Below, piece by piece: positions 16,317-26,789 of a stretch of DNA of 39,497 nucleotides. Where the stretch lies: contig PCVW01000003.1 in NCBI GenBank assembly GCA_002787095.1, forward strand, positions 16,777 to 56,273, in the 5' to 3' direction. The notes below the pieces were generated by a model that worked only from the letters and a program-made list of their open reading frames with translations, did no database searches and was not told where the DNA came from. The first letter of the stretch is position 1. Every line of letters begins with the position of its first letter. The stretch is from Candidatus Omnitrophica bacterium CG11_big_fil_rev_8_21_14_0_20_64_10. Its GTDB lineage: Bacteria > Omnitrophota > Gorgyraeia > 1-14-0-20-64-10. The translations under genes and the position numbers were made by a program.

Positions 16317-17384
16317 ATGGGGACGCTGCTCGACGATCTTCGGGGAATGAAGCGGATGGATCCGGACGGGATGCTGACACACTGTCTGGAGCTGCCGGAT
16401 CAGATTCGGGCCGGATGGCAATGGGGGTTGGATTGGCGCCTGCCGGCCCGCTGGCGGAATCTGGATGGGATCTGCCTGTTGGGGATGGGGGGCTCGGCGA
16501 TCGGGGCCGATCTGGCCAACGGCTTCGCCGGGGGGAAACTTGCCCGGCCGCTGCGGGTCAACCGGGATTACCGGCTGCCGGGAGGATTACACCGCCGGAC
16601 CGGGATCCTGATCTCCAGCTACTCCGGGAACACCGAGGAGACCTTGAGCGCCGCTGAGGCCGCGCTGCGGCGGGGCCTGCCGGCGGCGGCGATCACTTCC
16701 GGAGGGAAGCTGGCCGCGTTGGCCCGGCGGCGGCGCCTGCCGCTGGTTCTGATCCCCTCGGGGCTTCCGCCCCGCGGCGCGGTCGGTTACGGCACCTTTG
16801 TCCTGATGGGGCTGCTGCGCCGCCTCAAGTGGATTCCGGCGATCCCGGTTCCGTCCGCCGCGGCGGGATTGGAGCGGACCATCGCCCGGTCGTTGGCGCC
16901 CGCCGTCCCGCTTCGCCGCAACCCGGCCAAGCAGTTGGCCCGGCGGCTCGCCGGGCGCATCCCAATCCTGTACGGCGGGGCCGACGGCTGGGAAGGGGTC
17001 ACCTTCCGGTGGCGGACTCAGCTGGAGGAAAACGCCAAGACGGTCTGTTTCCACCACATCTTCCCGGAAGCGACCCACAATGAGATTTCCGGCTGGGTCC
17101 ATCCGGCTCCCGGGATTCGCCGGACCGCGGCGGTCTTCCTGACCGATCCGTCGGTTCACCCGAGGACCTTGAAGCGGATGCGGTTCGCCGCCCGGATCAT
17201 CCGGAGGGAGGGGGCCGGCTGTCTGGAGGTCGGGATGAAGGGGCCGGACCGGTTTGACCGGATGCTTCGGATGATTGCGCTGGGGGACTTCCTCTCGGTT
17301 TATCTGGCGTTCCTTTACCGGGAGAACCCCACGCCGGTCGTCCGGGTCGAGGCGCTCAAGAAATATCTGAGAAGCGGCCGATGA
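16317..17384 (+). CDS. SIS-domain bifunctional phosphoglucose/phosphomannose isomerase-like protein
   Basis: GICLLGMGGSAIGADLANGFAG, ILISSYSGNTEETLSAAEAALRRGLPAAAITSGGKLAALA, LEENAKTVCFHHIFPEATHNEISGW. Confidence 0.9.
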   Translation: MGTLLDDLRGMKRMDPDGMLTHCLELPDQIRAGWQWGLDWRLPARWRNLDGICLLGMGGSAIGADLANGFAGGKLARPLRVNRDYRLPGGLHRRTGILISSYSGNTEETLSAAEAALRRGLPAAAITSGGKLAALARRRRLPLVLIPSGLPPRGAVGYGTFVLMGLLRRLKWIPAIPVPSAAAGLERTIARSLAPAVPLRRNPAKQLARRLAGRIPILYGGADGWEGVTFRWRTQLEENAKTVCFHHIFPEATHNEISGWVHPAPGIRRTAAVFLTDPSVHPRTLKRMRFAARIIRREGAGCLEVGMKGPDRFDRMLRMIALGDFLSVYLAFLYRENPTPVVRVEALKKYLRSGR

Positions 17385-18109
17385 CCGTCCTGATTTTGGC
17401 GGCCGGCTACGGCACGCGCATGTACCCGTTGACCGAGAACACCCCCAAGGCGCTGCTGCCGATCGGGGAGGGGTCGATCCTGGCCTTCCTGATGGAGAAG
17501 ATCAAGGGGCTTGCGCCTCAACGGGTCGTGCTGGTTTCCAACCACCGGTACGCGGAGGCATTCCGCAGCTGGCTTTCGGCCCGCTCCTTTCCGTTCCCCT
17601 GCGAGGTGCTGGACGACGGTTCCACCTCCGATGCCGACCGGCTGGGATCGATCGGGGACATCGTTTTCTCGATCCGGGAAGGGAAGATCCAGGATGATCT
17701 GATGGTCCTGGGGAGCGACAACCTGTTCGACGCCGATCTGGCGGACTTTCACCGGTTCGCCGCCGGGACCGGGGAGATCACCCTGGCGGCCTACGCCCTG
17801 CCGGACCGATTCCAAGCCCACCGCTATGGGGTCCTTTCCGCCGATCCGGACGGGCGGATCACCGCCTTCGTCGAGAAACCGGCCGATCCCCCCTCGAACC
17901 TGGTCTCGACCGCGATCTACTTTTTCCCTCGCGCGGCCCTGCCGCGGGTGCTAGAATACCTTTCCTCTTCGCGGTCTTCCGACACCATCGGATCGCTGAT
18001 CTCCTGGTTGATCGCCCATGGCCGGGTTTACGCGCACCCCTTCCGGGGCCGGTGGTTCGATATCGGCGACAGCGCCTCGTATGAGGCCGCGAAAAAATCT
18101 TGGGATTGA
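17381..18109 (+). CDS. Sugar-phosphate nucleotidyltransferase
   Basis: [63 protein letters not shown]. Confidence 0.92.
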   Translation: MTVLILAAGYGTRMYPLTENTPKALLPIGEGSILAFLMEKIKGLAPQRVVLVSNHRYAEAFRSWLSARSFPFPCEVLDDGSTSDADRLGSIGDIVFSIREGKIQDDLMVLGSDNLFDADLADFHRFAAGTGEITLAAYALPDRFQAHRYGVLSADPDGRITAFVEKPADPPSNLVSTAIYFFPRAALPRVLEYLSSSRSSDTIGSLISWLIAHGRVYAHPFRGRWFDIGDSASYEAAKKSWD

Positions 18110-18135
18110 AAACGCCAAAACAGCGAAGGAGCATC

Positions 18136-19287
18136 ATGATGCGCAAGCAGGACAAGAGTTTGTTCACCTCCGAATCGGTCACCGAGGGACACCCCGACAA
18201 GTTGGCCGACCAGATTTCCGACGGGATCCTGGACGCGATCTACAAGGAAGACCCGGAAGGCCGCGTCGCTTGCGAGACCCTCGTGACGACCGGCCTGGCC
18301 TTCGTGGCCGGCGAGGTCACGACCTCCTGCTATGTGGATGTGCCGCGGGTCGTCCGCTCGGTCATCCATGATGTCGGCTACAACGATCCCCACATCGGGT
18401 TCGACTCCGAGTCCTGCGGGGTCGTGACCGCGATCCAGGGGCAGTCGCCCGACATCGCCCTCGGGGTGGACACCGGCGGTGCCGGTGACCAGGGGATGAT
18501 GTTCGGCTACGCGACCAACGAGACGCCGGAACTGATGCCGCTGCCGATCACGCTGGCCCACCGGCTCGTGCGGCGGGTGACCGAGGTCCGGAAGAACAGC
18601 CTGCTGCCGTACCTCCGGCCCGACGGCAAGTCCCAGGTGACCGTCGAATATGTGGACGACAAGCCGGTCCGGATCTCGGCCGTCGTCGTCTCGGTCCATC
18701 ACGGGCCGAAGGTCACGACCGCCAAGCTGCGCCGGGAGGTTCGGGAGAAGGTCATCAATCCGATCCTCCCCAAGGAGTTCCTCTCCCGGGAGACCAAGTA
18801 TTACATCAATCCGACCGGCCGGTTCGAGGTCGGGGGGCCGGTGGCCGACACCGGGCTGACCGGCCGGAAGATCATCGTGGACACCTACGGCGGGTTGGGC
18901 CGCGCCGGGGGCGGCTGCTTCTCCGGCAAGGATCCGACGAAGGTGGACCGCTCGGCCGCTTACATGGCCCGCTATGTCGCCAAGAACATCGTGGCGGCCG
19001 GGCTGGCGGAGCGCTGCGAGGTGCAGTTCGCCTATGCGATCGGGGTCGCCGAACCGGTCTCGGTCCGGGTCGAAACCTTCGGCACAGGCAAGGTGTCCGA
19101 GGCGTCGCTGACCCAGGCGGTGCGGCGGGTGTTCAACCTGACCCCGGCCGGGATCATCCGGGACCTCAAGCTGCGCCGGCCGATTTACCGGCGGACCGCC
19201 GCCTACGGGCATTTCGGGCGGGACGAGGAAGGGTTCACCTGGGAGCAGATCGACAAGGTGTCGGCGCTCAAGAAGGCGGCCAAGTGA
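18136..19287 (+). CDS. metK: S-adenosylmethionine synthetase
   Basis: [81 protein letters not shown]. Confidence 0.98.
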   Translation: MMRKQDKSLFTSESVTEGHPDKLADQISDGILDAIYKEDPEGRVACETLVTTGLAFVAGEVTTSCYVDVPRVVRSVIHDVGYNDPHIGFDSESCGVVTAIQGQSPDIALGVDTGGAGDQGMMFGYATNETPELMPLPITLAHRLVRRVTEVRKNSLLPYLRPDGKSQVTVEYVDDKPVRISAVVVSVHHGPKVTTAKLRREVREKVINPILPKEFLSRETKYYINPTGRFEVGGPVADTGLTGRKIIVDTYGGLGRAGGGCFSGKDPTKVDRSAAYMARYVAKNIVAAGLAERCEVQFAYAIGVAEPVSVRVETFGTGKVSEASLTQAVRRVFNLTPAGIIRDLKLRRPIYRRTAAYGHFGRDEEGFTWEQIDKVSALKKAAK

Positions 19288-19361
19288 TGGCCGGCGCAGT
19301 TTTGGAAGGGGCTGAGGCGGTTGGGAAGGGATCCGCGCGCAAGAGAGGAGAAGTTTCAGCG

Positions 19362-20618
19362 ATGAAGTCCGACATCACGAATCCGAAATTGGCTGCGGCC
19401 GGGCAGGCTCGTGTGGACTGGGCCGGGCGCTTCATGCCGGTCTTGGCGCAGATCCGGGAGCGCTTTGAGAAGGAACGGCCCCTCAAAGGAATCCGGATCG
19501 CCGCCTGTCTGCATGTGACGACCGAGACGGCCCAGTTGATGCGGACGCTCAAGGCAGGCGGGGCCGATGTGGCCCTGTGCGCCTCCAACCCTCTTTCGAC
19601 GCAGGACGACACCGCGGCGGCCCTGGCGGCCGCCGGCTTCTCGGTCCATGCCCGGCGGGGAGAGGACAACAAGACCTACTACAAGCACATTGATTCGGTG
19701 CTGGATATGAAGCCCCAGGTGACGATGGACGACGGGGCCGACCTGGTCTCCCGCCTGCATACCGAGCGGCGGGACCTGGTGCCCGGTGTGTTGGGCTCGA
19801 CCGAGGAGACGACGACCGGCGTGATCCGCTTGAAAGCCCTGGAGCAGCAGAAGAAGCTGCTCTTCCCGGTGATCGCGGTCAACGACTCCCAGACCAAGTT
19901 CATGTTCGACAACCGGTACGGCACCGGGCAGTCCACGCTGGACGGGATCCTCCGGGCCACGAACATCCTGATCGCCGGCTCCGTGGTCGTCGTTTGCGGC
20001 TACGGCTGGTGCGGCCGGGGGGTGGCGATGCGGGCCAAGGGGTTTGGCGCCCATGTGATCGTTTGCGAGGTGGAGCCGGTTCGGGCGTTGGAGGCGGCCA
20101 TGGACGGCTTCGAAGTGATGCCGATCGCTCAGGCGGCCGCGAAGGGGGATCTGTTTGTCTCGGTCACCGGGGATGCGAAGGTGATCTCCGAGGCTGCTTT
20201 CAAGCGGATGAAGGACGGGGCGATCGTCGCCAACAGCGGCCACTTCAATGTGGAGGTGGACCTAGAGGCGCTTAAGAAGCTTTCCAAGAACGGCGGCCGA
20301 ACCATCAAGCCGGAGGTGGAGGAGTTTGAGCTCAGGTCCGGCCGGCGGGTTTTGGTGTTGGCCGGCGGGCGGCTCGTCAACCTCTCCTGCGCGGAGGGGC
20401 ACCCCGCCGAGGTCATGGACATGAGCTTCGCCAACCAGGCGCTGGCGGCCGAGTGGCTGGCGAAGTCGGGCAAGACCCTCGCGCCGAAGGTGCACCGCCT
20501 GCCGGAGAAGTTCGACCGGCAGATCGCGGCCCTGAAGCTCAAGGCCAAGGGGATTCAGATCGACCGGCTGACGGCCGAGCAGAAGCATTACCTCTCGAGC
20601 TGGGAAGCCGGCACCTGA
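19362..20618 (+). CDS. ahcY: Adenosylhomocysteinase
   Basis: DWAGRFMPVL, GSTEETTTGVIRLKAL, VNDSQTKFMFDNRYGTGQSTLDGILRATN, VVVCGYGWCGRGVAMRAKGFGAHVIVCEV, NSGHFNVEVD. Confidence 0.98.
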   Translation: MKSDITNPKLAAAGQARVDWAGRFMPVLAQIRERFEKERPLKGIRIAACLHVTTETAQLMRTLKAGGADVALCASNPLSTQDDTAAALAAAGFSVHARRGEDNKTYYKHIDSVLDMKPQVTMDDGADLVSRLHTERRDLVPGVLGSTEETTTGVIRLKALEQQKKLLFPVIAVNDSQTKFMFDNRYGTGQSTLDGILRATNILIAGSVVVVCGYGWCGRGVAMRAKGFGAHVIVCEVEPVRALEAAMDGFEVMPIAQAAAKGDLFVSVTGDAKVISEAAFKRMKDGAIVANSGHFNVEVDLEALKKLSKNGGRTIKPEVEEFELRSGRRVLVLAGGRLVNLSCAEGHPAEVMDMSFANQALAAEWLAKSGKTLAPKVHRLPEKFDRQIAALKLKAKGIQIDRLTAEQKHYLSSWEAGT

Positions 20619-20721
20619 CGCAAGGTTCCGTCGAAACAGAATCGTTACACGCCGTTCATTCGCCGGTAATCTGCCCGGCGATAATGATCCTTTCGCCTCT
20701 TGAAAGGAGATTTCTGTCCCC

Positions 20722-21546
20722 ATGAAACAGGGTTTTTTGATCGATATGGACGGCGTGATCACCCGCAGCGACCAGGCGATTCCGGGGGCCGCGCAATTCA
20801 TTGAGATGCTGCTGGAGCGGCAGATCCCCTTTTTGACGCTGACCAACAACAGCCAGCGGACCCGCCGGGACATTTCGATCAAACTGCAGCGGCTGGGGTT
20901 CAAGGTGCGGGAGGAGCATGTCTTCACCTCCGCGATGGCCACCGCCCGCTTCCTGGCCCGGCACAAGCCGGGGGGGACCGCCTATGTGATCGGGGAAGGG
21001 GGGCTGCTCCAGGCGCTGCACCGCAACGGCTACGCGGTCGTGGACCAGGACCCGGATTTCGTCGTGGTGGGGGAGGGGCGGGCCTTCACGATGGAGATGG
21101 TGGAGGCGGCGGTCCGGATGATCCTCAGGGGAAGCCGGTTGATCGCCACCAACACCGACCCCAACTGTCCGACCGCCGATGGCCTGGTGCGCCCCGGCTG
21201 CGGCGCGATCGTTGCGATGCTGGAGAAGGCGACCGGGGTCAAGGCCTTCAGCCCCGGCAAGCCCAGCCCGGTCATGATGCGGGAGGCCCGCAAGCAGCTG
21301 GAGCTGAAGACCGAGGAGACGGTCATGATCGGCGACACGATGGAGACCGACATCCTCGGGGGGGTGCAGCTGGGTTTCCAGACGGTGCTGGTCTTAAGCG
21401 GCGGGACCCGGCCGGAGTCCCTGGCCCGGTACGCCTACCAGCCGGACCATGTTGTGGGATCGCTGGCTGATCTGCTGGAGCGGTTTCAGGAAGACGGGTT
21501 TTGCTTGTTGCGGCAGCAGTCCGGCGTGCCGCAGTCGGTCACCTGA
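20722..21546 (+). CDS. NagD-like HAD-superfamily hydrolase
   Basis: GFLIDMDGVITRSDQAIPGAAQFIEML, TLTNNSQRTRRDI, VIGDTMETDILGGVQLGFQTVLVLSGGT. Confidence 0.93.
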   Translation: MKQGFLIDMDGVITRSDQAIPGAAQFIEMLLERQIPFLTLTNNSQRTRRDISIKLQRLGFKVREEHVFTSAMATARFLARHKPGGTAYVIGEGGLLQALHRNGYAVVDQDPDFVVVGEGRAFTMEMVEAAVRMILRGSRLIATNTDPNCPTADGLVRPGCGAIVAMLEKATGVKAFSPGKPSPVMMREARKQLELKTEETVMIGDTMETDILGGVQLGFQTVLVLSGGTRPESLARYAYQPDHVVGSLADLLERFQEDGFCLLRQQSGVPQSVT

Positions 21547-21683
21547 AGCGCGACCAGGCAGCCGTCGGGGTCCCATTGGGCGGCGAAGCGGGCGCCGCAG
21601 CCGGGACAGCGGAAGGAGCGCCCTGGCGTCTCAGCGAGGATTTCCCCGCAGAAGAAGCAGCGGAACTGCGCCGGGCCGGTCAT
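21486..21683 (-). CDS. Small zinc-ribbon protein (65 aa)
   Basis: MTGPAQFRCFFCGEILAETPGRSFRCPGCGARFAAQWDPDG; ATGA start/stop overlap with the upstream lptG. Confidence 0.65.
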   Translation of the reverse strand: MTGPAQFRCFFCGEILAETPGRSFRCPGCGARFAAQWDPDGCLVALQVTDCGTPDCCRNKQNPSS

Positions 21684-22783
21684 CCGAGCCGCTTCCACAG
21701 CTGCCTGAGTCCGAACAGGCCCACCCCGAGCGGCGCTCCCCAGGCGGCGACCGGCGGCGGCAGCCACCCCCCTTTGCCGATCGCCAGCAGCAGGGAATTC
21801 AGCGCGTAATACCCCAGCCCCACGCCGAGCCCGATCGAAAGCCCCAGGAAGGTGCTCCCCCGCGTGGATTGGATCGCGTACGGGATCCCGATCAGGGTCA
21901 GGATCAGGCAGGCGACCGCCGCGGCCGGCTTCGCGTGCCAGTCCACCCACAGTTTCGAGATCGTCCGGGAACCGGCCGATTCCAGCCGGGTGATGTACCG
22001 GCGCAGGTCGGCCATGTTCATGTAGTCGGCCTGGGATTCGGAGCGGGCCAGCACCTCCGGTCGGTCGCCGGCCTCGATGACCTTGGCCGGGAAGGGGACC
22101 GGGCGGCCGACGGTCAGTCCGTCCGGCGTGAAATGCAGGATCGTCCCCTCCAGGAACCGCCAGTTCTCGCCGGTCCAGACCCCTTTCTTGGCGGTGACCT
22201 TCCGGATCAGCCGCAGGTCCTTTCCGTGCTGGAGGATCACGATGCCGGTCAGGACCTGATCGATCGGGTCGAAGGTGTCGGCGTAAAGGAGGGTGTGTCC
22301 GTCGCCGTAGGCGGTCAGGTGCTGAATCTCTCGGATCAGGGGGTGGGGCTGGTTCGGGTCCGGTTTCTTGTCCAGGTAGTTGGCCTTGATCGCCTCGGTC
22401 GTCATTGACGCTTCCGGGGCCAGCCGCTCGCCGATTCCAAAGACGATTACCGAGAGGATCGCGGAGGTCAACAGCAGCGGCCGGGCGATCATCCAGGGGG
22501 ACATGCCGGAGGCCCGCATCGCCATGATCTCCTGATGCCGGTTCAGGTTCCCCATCGTGTAGAGGGCCGCCATCAGGCAGGCGAAGGGGGCGACCTGGAT
22601 GAAGACCAACGGCGTCATCGTCCCGTAGTAGGTCAGCAGCAGCCGGCTGTTCACATGATTGCGCAGGATTTCGTCCAGGTGTCCCATCAGGTCCAGCACG
22701 ATGAACATCCCCAGGAACAGGGTGATGCACCAGAGGACCGCCGTCCCGAATCCCTGAAAGACATACCGGTCCAGCAGCTTCAT
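21680..22783 (-). CDS. lptG: LptG/YjgQ-type LPS export permease
   Basis: MKLLDRYVFQGFGTAVLWCITLFLGMFIVLDLMGHLDE...LGVGLGYYALNSLLLAIGKGGWLPP. Confidence 0.88.
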   Translation of the reverse strand: MKLLDRYVFQGFGTAVLWCITLFLGMFIVLDLMGHLDEILRNHVNSRLLLTYYGTMTPLVFIQVAPFACLMAALYTMGNLNRHQEIMAMRASGMSPWMIARPLLLTSAILSVIVFGIGERLAPEASMTTEAIKANYLDKKPDPNQPHPLIREIQHLTAYGDGHTLLYADTFDPIDQVLTGIVILQHGKDLRLIRKVTAKKGVWTGENWRFLEGTILHFTPDGLTVGRPVPFPAKVIEAGDRPEVLARSESQADYMNMADLRRYITRLESAGSRTISKLWVDWHAKPAAAVACLILTLIGIPYAIQSTRGSTFLGLSIGLGVGLGYYALNSLLLAIGKGGWLPPPVAAWGAPLGVGLFGLRQLWKRLG

Positions 22784-22784
22784 C

Positions 22785-23879
22785 TCAACTCCGGGCCGCC
22801 CGCCACAAGAGAATGCCCCCCACCGTTCCCATCACCCCGTTGGCGAGCCACAACGCCGGTCCGGGAGGGAGCCACCCTTTTTGCCCCAACGCCTGTCCCC
22901 CGATCAGCAGCAGGTAGTAACCGACGAAGATCAACACCGAGATCCCCAGCCCGATCGACCGCTGCGCCCGCCGGGTCGTGATCCCCAGCGGCAGGCCGAT
23001 CAGGATGAAGACCAGCGGCGAGAAGGCCATCGCGATCCGGCGGTGCAGCTCCATCTCCAGGGGGGCCGGGTCGATCCCCTGCAGGGCGAGGCGGTGGACC
23101 TCGTCCCGCAGCTCCTGCAGACTCATGTCCTTCGGTTTCTTGTCGAGGGTCCGGGGGTCCTGTCCCCCCTTGAGCCGGAGGTTCATCGCGTAGGTTTGGA
23201 ACTCCAGTTTGTAGAACTTGGAGGGGATCTTCGGGTCCGGCTCATCGGCCGCCCCGTCGTACAGCTTGAGCACCACCCTGTTTTCGTCGGGAACCGGGAG
23301 GAACTCCCCCCGTTCGGCGACGATCGTCCGGGTCGGACCGTCCTCCCTCGGCTCGTAGATCCGGACCTTCGACATCTGGTTGCCGTTGATCTGATAGATG
23401 AAGAGGATATACGGTTTGAACTCCTTGATGAATCGGCCCGGCTCCAGGAAGGCGGTGGGATTCTCGGTGACCACCTTGACCCCCAGCTGGCGGGCCACGA
23501 AATGGGACCAGGGGACCGCTTCCGCGTTGATCGGAACCATGGCGAGACTCACCAGCAGCCCCACGATCAGTACCGGCAGGGCGATCGGGAACAGCCCGAT
23601 TCCGGACGCCTTCATCGCCAGGATCTCCCGGTCGCTCGACAGCTTTCCGAATGCCAGCAGGGTGCCGGTGAGCAGCGCCATCGGCACCGTGTAGATCAGC
23701 AGGGAGGGAATCAGGAGGCCGAACAGCTGCAGAATGTCCAGAGGGGAGATTCCCTTGTTCACCAACAGGTCGGCCAGCTTGACCAGGTTGCCGACCAGCA
23801 TCACGAAGGTGAAGAGAAGCAGGGCCATGGCGCTGGGCTGCAGCAGCTCCTTGAGGATGTACCCCCGCAGGATCCGCAC
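22785..23879 (-). CDS. lptF: LptF/YjgP-type LPS export permease
   Basis: MRILRGYILKELLQPSAMALLLFTFVMLVGNLVKLADLLVNKGI...LIGLPLGITTRRAQRSIGLGISVLIFVGYYLLLIGGQALGQKGWLPP. Confidence 0.9.
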   Translation of the reverse strand: MRILRGYILKELLQPSAMALLLFTFVMLVGNLVKLADLLVNKGISPLDILQLFGLLIPSLLIYTVPMALLTGTLLAFGKLSSDREILAMKASGIGLFPIALPVLIVGLLVSLAMVPINAEAVPWSHFVARQLGVKVVTENPTAFLEPGRFIKEFKPYILFIYQINGNQMSKVRIYEPREDGPTRTIVAERGEFLPVPDENRVVLKLYDGAADEPDPKIPSKFYKLEFQTYAMNLRLKGGQDPRTLDKKPKDMSLQELRDEVHRLALQGIDPAPLEMELHRRIAMAFSPLVFILIGLPLGITTRRAQRSIGLGISVLIFVGYYLLLIGGQALGQKGWLPPGPALWLANGVMGTVGGILLWRAARS

Positions 23880-23881
23880 CG

Positions 23882-24532
23882 CTATCCCTGCGCGGCGGTC
23901 GCGAGCCGAACCTCGCCCGCTCCCGCGGTGATCAGCGCCCGGGCCGCCTCGCCGGCGGTCCGGCCGGTTGTCACCACATCGTCCACCAGCAGCAGGCGGC
24001 TTCCCCGAAGCGCCGCCGGCAGCCGGGCTTCGAAAGCCGACCGGACATTGGCCGCCCGGCGGCCTCTGGGCAGGGCGGCCTGGGGCCGGGTTGGAACCGG
24101 CCGGCTCAGCAGGGCAGTCTCCATTGGGATCAAAAGCCGTTCGGAGAGCCGGCGGGCCAGCAGTTCCGCCTGATTGAAGCCCCGCTCCCGGAGGCGAACC
24201 GGATGGAGGGGGATCGGAACGATTCGGTCCGCCGGGTCGGCTCCCATCCGGGCGGCGATCGTCTCCCCCATCCGGTCAGCCAGGAACCGGAGCGCGGCCC
24301 ACCGTCCCCGGTACTTGGCGTCGGAGACTAGGCGCCGGATCGGGTCCCTATAGGGGAAGGGACTGACCACCATCCTGCAACCGGCCACCGCCCGGGGCGG
24401 GGGGGTGTCCGGAAGTCCGGCTCGGCATGGGGGGCAGAGCGGCACCCGGTCCTCGGCGACCGGAAGGCCGCATTGCGCACAGTCGACCGGGAGCAGAAGA
24501 GAGCGAACGCCGGAGAGGAGTTCTGCGATCAC
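23882..24532 (-). CDS. comF: ComF-family phosphoribosyltransferase-like protein
   Basis: DCAQCGLPVAEDRVPLCPPCRAGLP, YKYRGRW-like KYRGRWAALRFLADR, VPIPLHPVRLRERGFNQAELLARRL, LLLVDDVVTTGRTAGEAARAL; start assigned to GTG at 24532. Confidence 0.88.
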   Translation of the reverse strand: MIAELLSGVRSLLLPVDCAQCGLPVAEDRVPLCPPCRAGLPDTPPPRAVAGCRMVVSPFPYRDPIRRLVSDAKYRGRWAALRFLADRMGETIAARMGADPADRIVPIPLHPVRLRERGFNQAELLARRLSERLLIPMETALLSRPVPTRPQAALPRGRRAANVRSAFEARLPAALRGSRLLLVDDVVTTGRTAGEAARALITAGAGEVRLATAAQG

Positions 24533-24641
24533 GGCCTGAGCATAGCAGGGGGGTTGACCCTGTGTCAACGCGGGGTCCCTTCCGGCTGTTGTCGGGGGCC
24601 GGATGCGGGTATAATTGGGGGGAGTGGAAGGGGGTTTTTGG

Positions 24642-25031
24642 ATGAAACGACTTGCAGCCTTTTTCCTGATTGGGATGTTTGGGGTCCTGTCTCCGCTTCC
24701 GGCCTTCTCCGAGGAGGGGGCGGCGGCCCCCGCCGCTCCTGTGTCGACTTCGGTCCCGCCTCCCCCCGCGCTGCGGCCCATCGTGATCACCTTTTCCGGA
24801 AGTCTGAGCTCGGTCGATTCCAAATCCACCCCGCCGGTCGTTGAAGTGGAGGACCGGTACGGGGTCGAGAAGAAGATTGTCGTTCCCGACTCCGCTCAGA
24901 TCGCCGCCTCCGGCAAGGTCCGGCCTCTCAAGGAACTGAAGCTGGGGCAGGGCCTGACCGTTGAATACACCTATGATGTGGCGACCGGCACCCGGACGGC
25001 CCTGAAGATCACCGCCGAGGAATCTTCCTGA
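24642..25031 (+). CDS. Small secreted protein of unknown function
   Basis: MKRLAAFFLIGMFGVLSPLPAFSEEG signal peptide; small beta-rich domain. Confidence 0.7.
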   Translation: MKRLAAFFLIGMFGVLSPLPAFSEEGAAAPAAPVSTSVPPPPALRPIVITFSGSLSSVDSKSTPPVVEVEDRYGVEKKIVVPDSAQIAASGKVRPLKELKLGQGLTVEYTYDVATGTRTALKITAEESS

Positions 25032-25096
25032 CCCCTCCTTCCCCGAGGCCGGGGCAGACCGTTCCGTTTCAAATCCTGGAACTGGCCCCGAAAGGG

Positions 25097-26410
25097 TTGG
25101 GCCGCTCCCTTCACAACGGCCGTCCCTTCTTCGTGCGCGGGGCTCTGCCCGGAGAGACAGGAACCGCCCGGGTTGTGCGGGTCCGGCGGGGGGAGGTTGA
25201 GGCGGTCCTGGAGACTCTGCAGACTGTTTCTCCGGCCCGGGTGGAGCCCCGCTGTTCCCATTTTGGGGCCTGCGGCGGCTGTGACCTGCAGCACCTCAAC
25301 CATCGGGGCCAGATGGATTGGAAGCGGGGTTTCCTGGACCGGATCCTTCGGCGGGAGGCCGGTTTGGCCGATCTGCCGGAGATCCCGGTCGTTCATCTGG
25401 AGGAGCCCTGGCGCTACCGGAACAAGCTGGAGCTGACCTTCAGCCAGGAAGGAGGCCGGGTCATTTTGGGTTTTCATCGGCGGGGCTCCTTTCAGCGCGT
25501 GGTGGAGATCGAGGATTGCCCGATCGGCCCGCCGGGGATTGGCCGGCTTTTGCGGGAGATTCGGGCCGGGGTGGCCCCGCTTGAGCTTCCCCCTTACGAC
25601 CCCAAACGGCACACCGGCTTCTGGCGCTTCGCGGTGGTCCGCTACAGCCGACAGATGGACGGCTTCCTCTTGATGATCATCACGACCGCCGGAGAGCGGG
25701 CCCCCCTGGACCGGCTCGCTGAGCATCTCTTTTCCAAGCTGCCGGACTTAAGGGGGCTCCTCTGGGGGATCTCCGACAGCCTCGCCGATGCGGCCCAGGC
25801 CTCGGAGATCATCCCGATCCGGGGCGCCGAGCGGCTCACCGACCAGGTGGGGGCGGTCCGCTTCGAGCTTGGTCCGACCTGCTTCGTCCAACCGAACCTG
25901 ATGCTGGCCGACCGAGTCTACCGGGCCATCACGGAGGCGGCCGGCCTCTCCGGCCGGCAGGAGGTTTACGATCTCTACTCCGGGATCGGGCTGATCGGTC
26001 TGGCGCTGGCGCCGGACAGCGCCCGGGTGATCAGCGTGGAATCGGAGCCGGAGAATGTCCTCTTCGCCCGCCGCAACGCGGTGTTGAGCGGGGTCAAGAA
26101 CGCTCTGTTCATCGAAGGGAAGGTGGAGGACCTGCTCAAAGGGGGGACCCTCTTCCGGGAGAGCGCCGGGCCGGCTGTGGTGGTGCTGGATCCGCCCCGG
26201 GCCGGCCTGCATGGGGAGGTGCCGGCGCCGCTTCTGGCGGCCCGCCCGGACCGGATCGTCTACCTCTCCTGCAACCCGATGAGTCTGGCGAGGGACTTGA
26301 AGGTGATTCGGCTCAGGGACCCGGACCTCAACCTCTCGGCCCTGCGGCTGTTCGACTTCTTCCCCCAAACCAGCCACATGGAGGTCCTCGCGGTCCTCAC
26401 CCGCTCATAA
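25097..26410 (+). CDS. TrmA/RlmD-family rRNA/tRNA (uracil-5-)-methyltransferase
   Basis: FGACGGCDLQHLNHRGQMDWKR, PTCFVQPNLMLADRVY, VYDLYSGIGLIGLALA, VVLDPPRAGLHGEV, YLSCNPMSLARDL; start codon uncertain (TTG). Confidence 0.92.
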   Translation: MGRSLHNGRPFFVRGALPGETGTARVVRVRRGEVEAVLETLQTVSPARVEPRCSHFGACGGCDLQHLNHRGQMDWKRGFLDRILRREAGLADLPEIPVVHLEEPWRYRNKLELTFSQEGGRVILGFHRRGSFQRVVEIEDCPIGPPGIGRLLREIRAGVAPLELPPYDPKRHTGFWRFAVVRYSRQMDGFLLMIITTAGERAPLDRLAEHLFSKLPDLRGLLWGISDSLADAAQASEIIPIRGAERLTDQVGAVRFELGPTCFVQPNLMLADRVYRAITEAAGLSGRQEVYDLYSGIGLIGLALAPDSARVISVESEPENVLFARRNAVLSGVKNALFIEGKVEDLLKGGTLFRESAGPAVVVLDPPRAGLHGEVPAPLLAARPDRIVYLSCNPMSLARDLKVIRLRDPDLNLSALRLFDFFPQTSHMEVLAVLTRS

Positions 26411-26443
26411 CAGTCTCCGGCTGCAGCGGGGCGGGGTGGAAGT

Positions 26444-26788
26444 CTAGGAGAGGAGGCGGTAGCCCTGCTCCTGGAGAATGATCAGTTTTCCGGAGAAATC
26501 CTTTTCGGAGGGGAGTTTTTCCAAGAGCAGCGTCAGAGCGGAAATGAGTTTATCAAGCTGGGGCGGGTGAATGCTCAAGACGACGACTCCGGCCGACTTT
26601 TCCGGCGGATACATGAAACGGTTGGAGAAATCCTTGTCCCGGGTGATCAGCACTCTCGACTCGGTCCGGGCCAGGCCGATGACCTGACCATTTTTGAAGC
26701 CGGAGGGGACACGGATGGCATCATGGCCTGCTTCCTTGAGCCAGTCGATCAGTTTGACATGGACATCCTCGTCCAGAAGAAATCGCAT
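26444..26788 (-). CDS. DUF5615 PIN-like protein (putative toxin)
   Basis: MRFLLDEDVHVKLIDWLKEAGHDAIRVP...LARTESRVLITRDKDFSNRFMYPPEKSAGVVVLSI. Confidence 0.88.
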   Translation of the reverse strand: MRFLLDEDVHVKLIDWLKEAGHDAIRVPSGFKNGQVIGLARTESRVLITRDKDFSNRFMYPPEKSAGVVVLSIHPPQLDKLISALTLLLEKLPSEKDFSGKLIILQEQGYRLLS

Positions 26789-26789
26789 G

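Noticed and set aside
18100-19362. Looked for SAM/SAH riboswitches near metK-ahcY
   Set aside because: Intergenic space is too short and no recognisable riboswitch core was seen.
22881-24173. 430-aa plus-strand ORF antisense to lptF/comF
   Set aside because: Gln/Asp/Arg-rich shadow frame; the minus strand encodes well-defined LptF and ComF proteins.
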